Below the pieces are notes generated by a model. The model was not told the origin of the DNA, did no database searches, and worked only from the letters and a program-made list of their open reading frames with translations. Below, piece after piece: positions 53,518-61,135 of a stretch of 64,000 nucleotides of DNA. Location of the stretch: the NCBI GenBank assembly GCA_047602755.1, contig JBLKOM010000001.1, positions 1 through 64,000 of the forward strand, given 5' to 3'. The stretch's first letter is position 1. The number at the start of each line of letters is the position of its first letter. The DNA is from JACJVV01 sp047602755 (lineage in GTDB: Archaea; Nanobdellota; Nanobdellia; Woesearchaeales; JACJVV01). Made by a program: the position numbers and the translations under genes.

Positions 53518-54186
53518 ATGGCAAACACATTAAATAAAAACGATTTTATTGAAGTTGAATATACAGGCACATTAAAAGATGAGGGTATTATATTTGACAC
53601 AACAGATGAAAAAATTGCAAAAGAATCAGGTTTAGATACAAAACAAGTAAAATATGGACCTGTTAAAATATGCATAGGACAAGGACAAATAATAAAAGGA
53701 ATTGACCAGCAACTAGAAGGTAAAGAAGTTGGTAAAGAATATAACATTGATGTTCTCCCTGAAAATGCATTTGGAAAAAAAGATGCACAACTAGTTCAAT
53801 TAATAGCAACATCCAAATTCAAAAAAGCAAATATTCAACCTCAACCAGGTTTACAAGTAAATATTGATGATCAAATAGGAATTATTAAAACAGTAAGTGG
53901 TGGAAGAACCTTAGTTGATTTTAATCATCCATTGTCTGGAAAAGAAGTTTCATATAAAATTAAAATATTAAATAAAATAGATGATAAAATAAAACATGTT
54001 GAAATTTTGCTAAACGCAATGCTTCAAATTGAACAAACAAAAGCAAAAATTACAGATAATATTGCAGAAGCAGAATTACCAATGGAACTCCCAAAAGATG
54101 TCCAAGAAGTTTTAAAGAAAAAAGTTTTAGAAGTTACTGGATTAAAAGATTTAATATTCAAGAAGACTGAAACTCAGAAAAATTAA
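53518..54186 (+). CDS. Long archaeal FKBP-type peptidyl-prolyl isomerase
   Basis: A 222-residue archaeal FKBP. Motifs: NDFIEVEYTGTLKDEGIIFDTTD, ICIGQGQIIKGIDQQLEGKEVG and DFNHPLSGKEVSYKIKIL. An inserted chaperone flap (~90-130) and an extra C-terminal helical domain (~150-222, IEQTKAKITDNIAEAELPMEL) are typical of the long form. It may act as a ribosome-associated or general chaperone. A shorter FKBP is at 32238. Confidence 0.92.
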   Translation: MANTLNKNDFIEVEYTGTLKDEGIIFDTTDEKIAKESGLDTKQVKYGPVKICIGQGQIIKGIDQQLEGKEVGKEYNIDVLPENAFGKKDAQLVQLIATSKFKKANIQPQPGLQVNIDDQIGIIKTVSGGRTLVDFNHPLSGKEVSYKIKILNKIDDKIKHVEILLNAMLQIEQTKAKITDNIAEAELPMELPKDVQEVLKKKVLEVTGLKDLIFKKTETQKN

Positions 54187-54325
54187 ATATTACTAATCAA
54201 AACTTTTTGTTTAATTCTCAAAAACCTATAATAGATCTTAGAATAACTAAAAAATAAACTATATAAACTAAATCATACACAATAATACCAACAAATTTAT
54301 ATATCAGTTTTCATAAAAGGTTTAT

Positions 54326-55507
54326 ATGGATATGTATATTGATGATGGAAGTAATTCTGGACAGAGTCAAAAATCAAATCAACCTACTAATTCTCAAAAT
54401 ACTGAGAAATATGATAAATTAAATCAAACTTCTAAAATAGAAGGAATAAAAAAGGTTTCTGACAATGTATTAGATGAAGAACTTGAAGACCTTCTAAAAA
54501 TGCAAAATGCTAAAATAAAAGTTGCTGGTTCTGGTGGTGGTGGAAATAATACTGTAGATAGAATTTCAGAAGTAGGAATTGCAGGAGCTGAAACCATAGC
54601 AATAAACACTGATGCACAAGATTTATTATACACTACAGCAGATAAAAAAATACTAATTGGAAAAGAAGTAACAAAAGGAATGGGTGCTGGAAGCAATCCA
54701 AAATTAGGAGAAGAAGCTGCTAAAGAAAATGAACAAGAGATAAAAAAAGCTTTTGAAGGAGCAGATATGATTTTCTTGACATGTGGACTTGGTGGTGGAA
54801 CTGGTTCTGGAAGTATATCAGTACTTGCAGAAATTGCAAAAAAAGTTAATGCATTAACTATAGCAATAATAACAATGCCATTTGCTATGGAAGGAAACAG
54901 AAGATATCAAAATGCAGTATATGGATTAGAAAAACTTGCAGCTGCAACTGACACATTGATTGTTATACCTAACGATAAATTATTAGAACTTGCACCTGAC
55001 TTACCAATTCATACCGCTTTTAAAATTGCTGACGAAATACTAACAAATGCAGTAAAAGGAATTGCAGAACTTGTAACCAAAGCAGGATTAGTAAATTTAG
55101 ATTTTGCAGATATTAAAGCCGTAATGGGAAAAGGAGGAGTTGCATTAATTGGAGTTGGAGAAGCTGATTCTAATAATAGAGCTTTAGAGGCTGTTGAAAA
55201 AGCAATAAATAATCCTTTATTAGCAGTAGATATCAAAGAAGCAAATGGAGCATTAATAAACATATCAGGTTCATCATCTTTAACTTTAGATGAAGCAAGA
55301 AGAGTTGTAGAATCCGTAACAGAACAAATTGACTCAGATGCAAGAGTTATCTGGGGTGCACAAATTTACGAAGATATGGAACAAACACTAAGAGTAATGT
55401 TAATAATCACAGGAGTTAATTCTGAACAAATTTTTGGAACAAACAAAACTTTAACAGACAAGAAAAAGAAAGAAATTTCAGAAGAATTAGGAATAGAATT
55501 TGTATAA
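54326..55507 (+). CDS. ftsZ: Cell division protein FtsZ (archaeal FtsZ1 type)
   Basis: A 393-residue tubulin-like GTPase. The T1 loop is AGSGGGGNNTVDRISE, and the tubulin signature is CGLGGGTGSGS. TMPFAMEGNRRYQNAVYGLEKL and VIPNDKLLELAPDLPIHTAFKIADEI are also diagnostic. A ~45-residue polar N-terminal extension (Asn/Ser/Gln-rich) precedes the core. No long C-terminal linker or MinD/SepF-binding tail is obvious; it ends at EELGIEFV. In other archaea ftsZ is next to secE-spt5-L11, and here the same order holds apart from one reverse-strand gene. Confidence 0.95.
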   Translation: MDMYIDDGSNSGQSQKSNQPTNSQNTEKYDKLNQTSKIEGIKKVSDNVLDEELEDLLKMQNAKIKVAGSGGGGNNTVDRISEVGIAGAETIAINTDAQDLLYTTADKKILIGKEVTKGMGAGSNPKLGEEAAKENEQEIKKAFEGADMIFLTCGLGGGTGSGSISVLAEIAKKVNALTIAIITMPFAMEGNRRYQNAVYGLEKLAAATDTLIVIPNDKLLELAPDLPIHTAFKIADEILTNAVKGIAELVTKAGLVNLDFADIKAVMGKGGVALIGVGEADSNNRALEAVEKAINNPLLAVDIKEANGALINISGSSSLTLDEARRVVESVTEQIDSDARVIWGAQIYEDMEQTLRVMLIITGVNSEQIFGTNKTLTDKKKKEISEELGIEFV

Positions 55508-55529
55508 AAACTGAATTTAATAAGTATTT

Positions 55530-56303
55530 CTAATGAGAATTATCAATTATACCATTTATTCCCGTTACATTCATATTTCTAAGAGGTAATGGTAATTCAT
55601 AATTAGGAATAATCTCTGAATTTCTAATATTTCTAGCAGAACAGAAACTAGAATAATGTGGAGAAGATATAGAATATTGAACAAAAGCATCTGGAACTAA
55701 TAAAGATAATTTATCTACTAAAGAATAATTTTCTCCATCCAAAAAAGCCTGAAAAGAACTATTATCCTCAACAAGAAAAGGTAATGGAAAACTTCTTCTT
55801 GCACCTACAAGATAAGTTAAAGATTTAAATTTTGGATATCTATCTGGCAAAGAACAACCACAAGCAAATGCATCATCAGGATTATTAGCAAAATATTCAT
55901 TATCTGCTTTTGCAAAATTAAATGCCATATTTCCAACCGGATTAAAAGGCTCATTACTTGATATAATAGTGTAATAAAAATCACCTATTCTATCTATAAT
56001 TAAAATTCCTTCAGATTTATGAGAAAAAACTTGATAATCATCATCCATCATTAAAACAGTTGCAAAACCCATCTCACCTTCCTTATAAAAACAATTACTA
56101 GTATACTGAATTTGTAAGTTCGCATGCTCAAAAAAAGCTAATAACATAACTTCTCTAATAAAATCCTCAGTATTTGGATCTTTTCCCCTATTTAAAATAA
56201 AAACTGAAGACTTACTACTTGAATCACCCTCTGATGACTCAGCATTGAGATTTGGATAACCTATCAAATGCTCCAACCCATTTAATAATCCACTATTAGC
56301 CAT
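55530..56303 (-). CDS. Hypothetical protein inserted between ftsZ and secE (257 aa)
   Basis: A 257-residue product, not recognised. Mostly beta-sheet-like with several aromatic-rich strands (FATVLMMDDDYQVFSHKSEGILIIDRIGDFYYTIISSN). Cys at CGCS (~150), and two near the end. No signal peptide or membrane helix. It is on the opposite strand to ftsZ, secE and spt5. No close GGAGG site is obvious. Confidence 0.65.
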   Translation of the reverse strand: MANSGLLNGLEHLIGYPNLNAESSEGDSSSKSSVFILNRGKDPNTEDFIREVMLLAFFEHANLQIQYTSNCFYKEGEMGFATVLMMDDDYQVFSHKSEGILIIDRIGDFYYTIISSNEPFNPVGNMAFNFAKADNEYFANNPDDAFACGCSLPDRYPKFKSLTYLVGARRSFPLPFLVEDNSSFQAFLDGENYSLVDKLSLLVPDAFVQYSISSPHYSSFCSARNIRNSEIIPNYELPLPLRNMNVTGINGIIDNSH

Positions 56304-56473
56304 AAGAATAAGAATATAATCAATTATAAAAAATTACTCCTAATTTATTATTAGATATTTAATTATTAAACACTCATTAAATCCAAATTATCACCGTAAC
56401 CCTTATAAATGAATTAATAACAATACAATATAATTCTACTAGTTTTTTAAGCGAGCTAGTTTGGAACACGAAA

Positions 56474-56668
56474 ATGGAAGAAGAAAACAATACAAAACTT
56501 AAAACAAGATTCAAAAACTTCTGCAAAGAATGCGGACGTGTACTTAAGATAACAAAAAAACCAACAGGACAAGAATTTAAAACTATTGTCATAGTAACTG
56601 GAATTGGAATATTAATTATAGGATTTATAGGATTTGTTATCACAATGGTTAAACAAATGATGTTTTAA
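56474..56668 (+). CDS. secE: Preprotein translocase subunit SecE
   Basis: A 64-residue single-span protein of the Sec61/SecY channel. A cytoplasmic amphipathic part (RFKNFCKECGRVLKITKKPTGQEF) precedes the hydrophobic helix IVIVTGIGILIIGFIGFVITMV. KPTxxEF is characteristic of archaeal SecE. The Spt5 gene follows 23 nt later and L11 after that, the order typical of archaea. Confidence 0.93.
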   Translation: MEEENNTKLKTRFKNFCKECGRVLKITKKPTGQEFKTIVIVTGIGILIIGFIGFVITMVKQMMF

Positions 56669-56691
56669 TAAAACAAAAAAATAAGAAAAAA

Positions 56692-57621
56692 ATGGAAGAA
56701 GAAAAAAAAGAGCAAATACCAGAACCACCTGTTCCAGAAGATGAAAACGAACAACTAGAAGAGAATATAAGTGACGAATCAATCAAACTAGATAAAACAG
56801 AAGAAGACGAAAATATTAATGATGAAAAATTAAATGAAACTGAAAATCTTAATAGTGATAAACTTGATGAAATTAATAAAGAAATCAAAGAAGAAGAAAA
56901 AGAAATAAAAAAGATTGATCAAGAACTTGAACAAATTGATAACGAAATTGAAGAAGAAGAAAAACAAGATAATCAACTAGACGAGTCCAATTCTACAAAT
57001 AATAAAGAAGATAACCCAAAAAAAGATACAAACTATGATGATATATCTGATATTGACGAAACACAAGCATTAATTAATGAACTTAAAGAAGAAAAAATAG
57101 AAGAAGTAAAAGAAGAAATAAAAGAAGAAGTAAAAGAAGTAGGTGAACTAAAAACAAGTCTTTTTGCATTAAGAACAACTGCTAATAGAGAGGACCAAGT
57201 TATGGATTTTTTGACATCTAATGCTGAAAAGAAAAAATTTAAAGTTTATTCTATAATAAGACCACATGGAATGAGAGGATATATTTTCGTAGAAGCAGAA
57301 TCTAAATCAGAGGCTGAACAAGCAGCATTTGGAGTACCATATGCAAGAGGATTATTACCTAATGAAATTCAATACTCAGAAATAGAGCATATGCTTGAAC
57401 AAGTTAAACGTGAAGTAAACATTCAACAAAATGATATTGTAGAAATAATATCAGGACCTTTCAAGCGAGAAAATGCTAAAATAATCAGAATTGATAAAAC
57501 AAAAGAAGAAGTTGTTGTTGAATTACTTGAAGCAGCTGTACCTATCCCTATAACATTAAAATTAGATGCAGTTAAAGTAATAAGAAGAGATACAGAGGAT
57601 AAAAACGCTTCTGATGACTAA
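56692..57621 (+). CDS. spt5: Transcription elongation factor Spt5 with acidic N-terminal extension
   Basis: A 309-residue protein. The C-terminal ~155 residues are NGN plus KOW: TSLFALRTTANREDQVMDFL, YIFVEAESKSEAEQAAFGV, and ISGPFKRENAKIIRIDKTKEEVVVEL. The first ~150 residues are a highly acidic, Glu/Lys/Asp/Asn-rich coiled coil. Archaeal Spt5 is usually ~150 residues without this; eukaryotic Spt5 has an acidic N-terminus. The gene lies directly after secE. Confidence 0.93.
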   Translation: MEEEKKEQIPEPPVPEDENEQLEENISDESIKLDKTEEDENINDEKLNETENLNSDKLDEINKEIKEEEKEIKKIDQELEQIDNEIEEEEKQDNQLDESNSTNNKEDNPKKDTNYDDISDIDETQALINELKEEKIEEVKEEIKEEVKEVGELKTSLFALRTTANREDQVMDFLTSNAEKKKFKVYSIIRPHGMRGYIFVEAESKSEAEQAAFGVPYARGLLPNEIQYSEIEHMLEQVKREVNIQQNDIVEIISGPFKRENAKIIRIDKTKEEVVVELLEAAVPIPITLKLDAVKVIRRDTEDKNASDD

Positions 57622-57666
57622 AACTTTAATTATTATCAATTGAAAAATCAAAATAATAACCGGTTG

Positions 57667-57727
57667 CCTTCAACTACAGAAAAGCTGAGAAGAAGGAATC
57701 CAACGCTAATAAAGACAAAAAAGTCTT
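57667..57727 (+). promoter_or_regulatory. Two stem-loops in the leader of the L11 gene
   Basis: CCTTC (57667-57671) pairs with GAAGG (57692-57696) around an internal CAG/CTG stem (57677-57679, 57685-57687). A second hairpin, AAGAC-AAAAAA-GTCTT (57712-57727), lies just before the GGGAG ribosome site. Ribosomal protein leaders often bind their own product; that is inference here. Confidence 0.4.
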
Positions 57728-57745
57728 AAGCGGGAGAATAAAAAA

Positions 57746-58477
57746 ATGGCTAAACAAAAATTAGATGTTCTTGTAGCAGGTGGAAAAGCTACTGCTGCAC
57801 CACCACTTGGTCCAGCATTAGGACCTATGGGTGTTAATATTGGAGAAGTAATTGCAGAAATAAACAAAAAGACTGCAGCATTTGCAGGTATGCAAGTTCC
57901 TATAACTCTTGAAGTTGACGATAAAACAAAAGAATTTACAATCAGTGTAGGTACACCACCTGCATCTGAATTAATAAAAAAAGAAGCAAAAATCGAAAAA
58001 GGAGCAGGAAACCCTAAAACAGATTTAGTAGCAGACCTTAAAATGGAACAAGTAATTAAAGTTGCTCAAATGAAAGAAGATAATCTTTTAGGAAAAGATC
58101 CTGTTGCGAGAGTTAAGGAAATAATTGGAACATGCGCAGGAATGGGTGTAATGGTTGAAGGTAAACCCGCAAAAGAAGTTTTCAAAGATATTGATAAATT
58201 CAAAGATAAAATATTATCAGGTAAAACAGAATTATCTGCAGAAGAGTTAAAAGAACTTGAAGAAGAAAAGAAAAAGCTTCAAGAAGAAATTGAAAAAAGA
58301 AGACATGAATTTGAAGCTACTGCCGATAAAGTGCTTAAAGAATTGGAAGGGAAATCTAGCAAAGACATAAGAAAACGTATGGAAGAACTAGGAATACCTG
58401 AAGCAATAATTAATGAAAAAGCTCCAAAAGAAGCTGCACCTGCAGCAGGAGCAGCTAAAGCACCAGCAAAAAAATAA
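57746..58477 (+). CDS. rpl11: Ribosomal protein L11 with ~80-residue C-terminal extension
   Basis: A 243-residue protein. The L11 core (LVAGGKATAAPPLGPALGPMGVNIGEVI, GTPPASELIKKEA, GTCAGMGVMVEGKPAKEV) is normal to ~residue 160. Then Glu/Lys-rich coiled coil (EELKELEEEKKKLQEEIEKRRHEFEATADKV) and an Ala/Pro/Lys tail (EAAPAAGAAKAPAKK). The usual downstream L1, L10 and P1 genes are not found after it. Confidence 0.95.
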   Translation: MAKQKLDVLVAGGKATAAPPLGPALGPMGVNIGEVIAEINKKTAAFAGMQVPITLEVDDKTKEFTISVGTPPASELIKKEAKIEKGAGNPKTDLVADLKMEQVIKVAQMKEDNLLGKDPVARVKEIIGTCAGMGVMVEGKPAKEVFKDIDKFKDKILSGKTELSAEELKELEEEKKKLQEEIEKRRHEFEATADKVLKELEGKSSKDIRKRMEELGIPEAIINEKAPKEAAPAAGAAKAPAKK

Positions 58478-58609
58478 TTAATTACTTAAGCAATTAATTT
58501 CTTTTTATTTTTTTTATTTCTTATTATTTCTACTAATAATTTTTAATTCAATTACACAAAAAAAATCAACAACAGATAAATTTAAAACTATCATACTAAT
58601 AACAATAAT

Positions 58610-59257
58610 ATGAATCAAGCAAACAACCAACTAACAGAACAAGAAATAAGAGAAGCACAAAAAGTATTTCATAAGTTAGAAAAACCTGATTTAAATAATG
58701 TAAAAAAAGTAATAGAATCTGTAGATGATGTTGCAAATATGTATTATGAAGAAGGTGATATTGATTATAATTATATTGCATTTTGTAAAGATGGAAGAGT
58801 AGGATATCCCTTTTTTGCAGTTTATTTAATAGGTGGTTATTTAAATAAAGAAGGTGAGCGAAAGGACATTGATTTAATTATTGCTACAAATATGCGATGG
58901 ACAAATGGCTTTACTAGGCCTGAGTTCGATGACCCAATAAGTAAAAAATACTTGGAACCTATATGGGCAAAATTAACAACTACTTTTTCTTCAGGATATT
59001 CAATAAATAAGCATAATGAGCTTCCTACAGATTATAACTTAGGAGTAACACAGGGTAAAGTTTTAATTACAATTAAACCCGAGAATGGAAAACCACTTGA
59101 CATTAATTACGTTAAAAGCTGGAATCGAAAAGACTTTAAATTTATTGACGAAGAACAATTTCATAAATTAGATGTTACAAAATCAGGTGAGCCTATCCCT
59201 AAACTTGCTTTATATAGGTCTAAAACAACAGTTAATGTACCAAAATTAAGATGGTAA
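58610..59257 (+). CDS. Nucleotidyltransferase-like hypothetical protein (215 aa)
   Basis: A 215-residue product. FAVYLIGGYLNKEGERKDIDLIIATN resembles the nucleotidyltransferase signature (GG followed by DxD), with a second Asp/Glu less clear. No other domain was recognised. The rest has a basic middle (ISKKYLEPIWAKLTTTFSS) and a C-terminal basic strand end. No ribosome site is obvious near the ATG. Function unknown. Confidence 0.65.
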   Translation: MNQANNQLTEQEIREAQKVFHKLEKPDLNNVKKVIESVDDVANMYYEEGDIDYNYIAFCKDGRVGYPFFAVYLIGGYLNKEGERKDIDLIIATNMRWTNGFTRPEFDDPISKKYLEPIWAKLTTTFSSGYSINKHNELPTDYNLGVTQGKVLITIKPENGKPLDINYVKSWNRKDFKFIDEEQFHKLDVTKSGEPIPKLALYRSKTTVNVPKLRW

Positions 59258-59527
59258 TACAATTCTTTTTATCCATCTTTTCTTAAAACAATTTTTCTAA
59301 AAAATAGACTTATAAAAATTAATATAAAATATATTATAAATTAATTCTAATAAAAATAAGTATAAATATATATAAATATAATAACATATAAATAAGTATT
59401 AAATAACACATAAAGATTATTATTAAAAAAATAAATAACTAATAATAATAGTCGAAACATTTAAATATAAGTATAAATATAAATATTTAGATAATAATTA
59501 AAAATAATAAAAAAATAAGTAATTACA
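59258..59527. other. AT-rich non-coding spacer
   Basis: The spacer consists almost wholly of A and T with many TATA-like words and short (AAT) and (ATAAATA) tracts. No coding frame or stem of note was seen. It may hold the promoter for the AbrB-like gene and be unstable or bendable DNA. Confidence 0.7.
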
Positions 59528-59695
59528 ATGATTGAATTTAGAAGAAAATTATACAAAAGAGGATCTAGCTTTGAAACAACAATCCCAATGCCTTTGCTAT
59601 TTTCACTTGATAGAAAAAAGAAATATGATGTTCTATTCAGATTTGATAATAAAAAAAACAAATGGAATATTGACTTTGAAGAGGTTTCAAAATGA
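59528..59695 (+). CDS. Small AbrB/SpoVT-like protein (55 aa)
   Basis: A 55-residue ORF read directly from the sequence: starts MIEFRRKLYKRGSSFETTIP and ends in KWNIDFEEVSK. The RGSS..TTIPMPL part followed by KKYDVLFRFD resembles the swapped-hairpin AbrB/MazE DNA-binding family. Conserved proteins of this type are seen in many Woesearchaeota-like genomes (from memory). An overlapping larger frame at 59532-59774 is not convincing. Upstream is a ~270-nt A/T-only stretch with a TTTAAATA element (59460-59467). Confidence 0.7.
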   Translation: MIEFRRKLYKRGSSFETTIPMPLLFSLDRKKKYDVLFRFDNKKNKWNIDFEEVSK

Positions 59696-60069
59696 TAAAA
59701 TTTCATCAAATAAGCCATTTACAATCCTACTTTACCTCCAAAATACTAGTCTCTGGCGAGACAAAAAAAGGTGATGGATGAAATAGCAATAGTTATTTCA
59801 TCTTTAGGGTGCAGATTTTCTGCACCCTTTATTTTCATAAAAAAATTACTAAAAATACAAAGATTAATCAGATGATAAAATTCACGCAAAGAATTTGACC
59901 GGGTAAAACCGGTAACCGCCAGAAATGGATGAAATCGCCAAAGAGAGGGGTGCCGTCAGGCACCCTACTTTTTTCTTTAACAACAATCAAGATTTTATTA
60001 TCACTCTAAAGGAGATAAAGTTATTCTAAATAATATAAATATATATAAATAATAATTTCTAAAAAAACT
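59696..60069. other. Gene-free region with structured RNA candidate
   Basis: The 374-nt gap between the AbrB-like gene and the 109-aa gene holds five hairpins and a repeated 11-nt word (see ncRNA entry). A ggag ribosome-like site occurs at 60011-60014. An AAATATATATAAAT element at ~60037-60048 is probably the promoter of the next gene. Confidence 0.7.
59749..59974 (+). ncRNA. Tandem structured RNA candidate with two terminator-like hairpins
   Basis: Hairpins in order: GTCTC-TGGC-GAGAC (59749-59762); GATGAAATA with TATTTCATC (59777-59802); AGGGTGCAG-ATTTT-CTGCACCCT (59806-59828) followed by TTTATTTT; ACCGG with CCGGT (59898-59913); GGGTGCC-GTCA-GGCACCC (59948-59965) followed by TTTTTT (59969-59974). 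ATGGATGAAAT occurs in both halves (59774-59784 and 59925-59935), each ahead of a GGGTGC/GCACCC hairpin. This pattern of related units, GC-rich in an AT-rich gap, suggests one or two small RNAs or a tandem regulatory leader. It was not recognised as a known RNA family. Confidence 0.5.
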
Positions 60070-60399
60070 ATGATGATGGATAAAAGATTAAGAGATGTAA
60101 TTGATTCTATAGACTATTATGAACTTCTTAAAATAAAAAAAGACTTAGAAAATGGAGGATATTATTTGAAAAGTTTCATTAATAATGAAATTGAAAACAG
60201 ACAAAAACAACATAGTATTTATTGTAGTTCATGTGGAAATCATATTGAACCAAATAACCCAAATTCGCAAACACTAATATTTGGCCCACATGATTTTAAA
60301 AAAAAGGCTACATTCTGTGGAAAAGATTGCCTTTCATATTTTTTAAGTAGAACTGAAGAAATGAAAAAAGGTAATATTCCTAAAACCTTCATTCAATAA
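60070..60399 (+). CDS. Zinc-ribbon-like hypothetical protein (109 aa)
   Basis: A 109-residue product. The N-terminal half is helical (DKRLRDVIDSIDYYELLKIKKDLENGGYYLKS). The C-terminal half has a zinc site: CSSCGNHIEP and FCGKDCLSYFL, i.e. CxxC ... CxxxC. A related layout is common in Woesearchaeota small proteins. An AAATATATATAAAT element ~25 nt upstream fits a leaderless ATG at 60070; ATGs at 60073 and 60076 also follow. Possibly nucleic-acid or protein binding. Confidence 0.75.
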   Translation: MMMDKRLRDVIDSIDYYELLKIKKDLENGGYYLKSFINNEIENRQKQHSIYCSSCGNHIEPNNPNSQTLIFGPHDFKKKATFCGKDCLSYFLSRTEEMKKGNIPKTFIQ

Positions 60400-60524
60400 A
60401 AATAAATTTAAACATAATCTTTATAAATTAACCATTAATTATTCATATATTAGTTATATCTGATTAAATTATAATCACAAATTAGATATCAAATATATAA
60501 AATTAATAGATTAGGTGGTAATTC

Positions 60525-60920
60525 ATGGCTGAAACAAAATTCGCATCAATTGGAACATTACAAAAAGGTTCATATATAGTTATAGATGGAGTTGCATGTA
60601 AAGTAGTAAGTACAGCAACATCTAGACCTGGAAAACACGGTCACGCTAAAGTTAATCTAATGGCTGTAGGAATATTAGATGACAAAAAAAGAAATCTTAC
60701 ACTTCCAGGACATGATAATGTTGAAGTTCCTGTGATTGAAAAAAGAAGTGCTCAAGTATTATCAATAAATGGAAAACATGCTAATATAATGGATTCAGAA
60801 ACTTTTGAAACTTTTGATCTTGAGATTCCTGAAGAATTAGTTGCTGAAGTTAAAGAAGGTGTAGAAATACTATACTGGGAAATATTAAGCAGTAGAGTTA
60901 TGAAACAAGTAAAATCATAA
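60525..60920 (+). CDS. Translation initiation factor aIF5A
   Basis: A 131-residue IF5A. The hypusine loop is STATSRPGKHGHAKVNL with Lys37 as the modified residue. The N-terminal SH3-like and C-terminal OB-like segments are complete. It helps the ribosome past stalls, e.g. polyproline. GGTGGT precedes the ATG by 7 nt, and an AATATATAAAAT element lies ~25 nt further up. Hypusination enzymes are outside the window. Confidence 0.96.
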   Translation: MAETKFASIGTLQKGSYIVIDGVACKVVSTATSRPGKHGHAKVNLMAVGILDDKKRNLTLPGHDNVEVPVIEKRSAQVLSINGKHANIMDSETFETFDLEIPEELVAEVKEGVEILYWEILSSRVMKQVKS

Positions 60921-60975
60921 ACCATAAAATAAGATTAAAAAATAATTATAAAAACAAACAATACAGGTAATAAAA

Positions 60976-61134
60976 ATGGCAAAATTCGCAGAAGCTGAAG
61001 CAAGATTAATGAAAAATATTTTTGTTTGTAGAAAAACAAAAAAGAAAATTCGAGCTGATCCTCTAAAAGTAATTGCTGGTAAAGTAAGAGCAAGAGGCGG
61101 TTCAAAAACATTAAGACCAAAACGTAAGAAATAA
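60976..61134 (+). CDS. rpl40e: Ribosomal protein L40e with zinc ligands lost
   Basis: A 52-residue ORF too short for automated listing. It begins MAKFAEAEARLMKNIFVCRK and ends SKTLRPKRKK. L40e normally has CxxC ... CxxC zinc ligands (DPANN type CRKCKxKIRA ... VRCRKCGSKSLRPK). Here only the first Cys (residue 18) remains; Thr replaces the second, and Ala and Gly the last two. AGGTAA precedes the ATG. The site-2 protease gene begins one base after its stop. Confidence 0.9.
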   Translation: MAKFAEAEARLMKNIFVCRKTKKKIRADPLKVIAGKVRARGGSKTLRPKRKK

Positions 61135-61135
61135 A

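Noticed and set aside
59532..59774. 80-aa frame over the AbrB-like gene
   Set aside because: Out of frame with the 55-aa AbrB-like ORF and extends into the structured region without family resemblance.
59749..59974. RNase P RNA, SRP RNA or a fluoride-type riboswitch
   Set aside because: The conserved GAGGAAAGUCC-type, SRP S-domain, and GGNGAUGG-pseudoknot patterns were not found; GGTGATGG occurs but has no matching partner strand.
59774..60029. Two short ORFs both starting MDEIA (33 and 34 codons) over the structured element
   Set aside because: Similarity is limited to the shared 11-nt word, the strong hairpins with T-runs fall inside, and the first has GGTG abutting its ATG, too close to serve as a ribosome site. 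A leader-peptide role is still possible.
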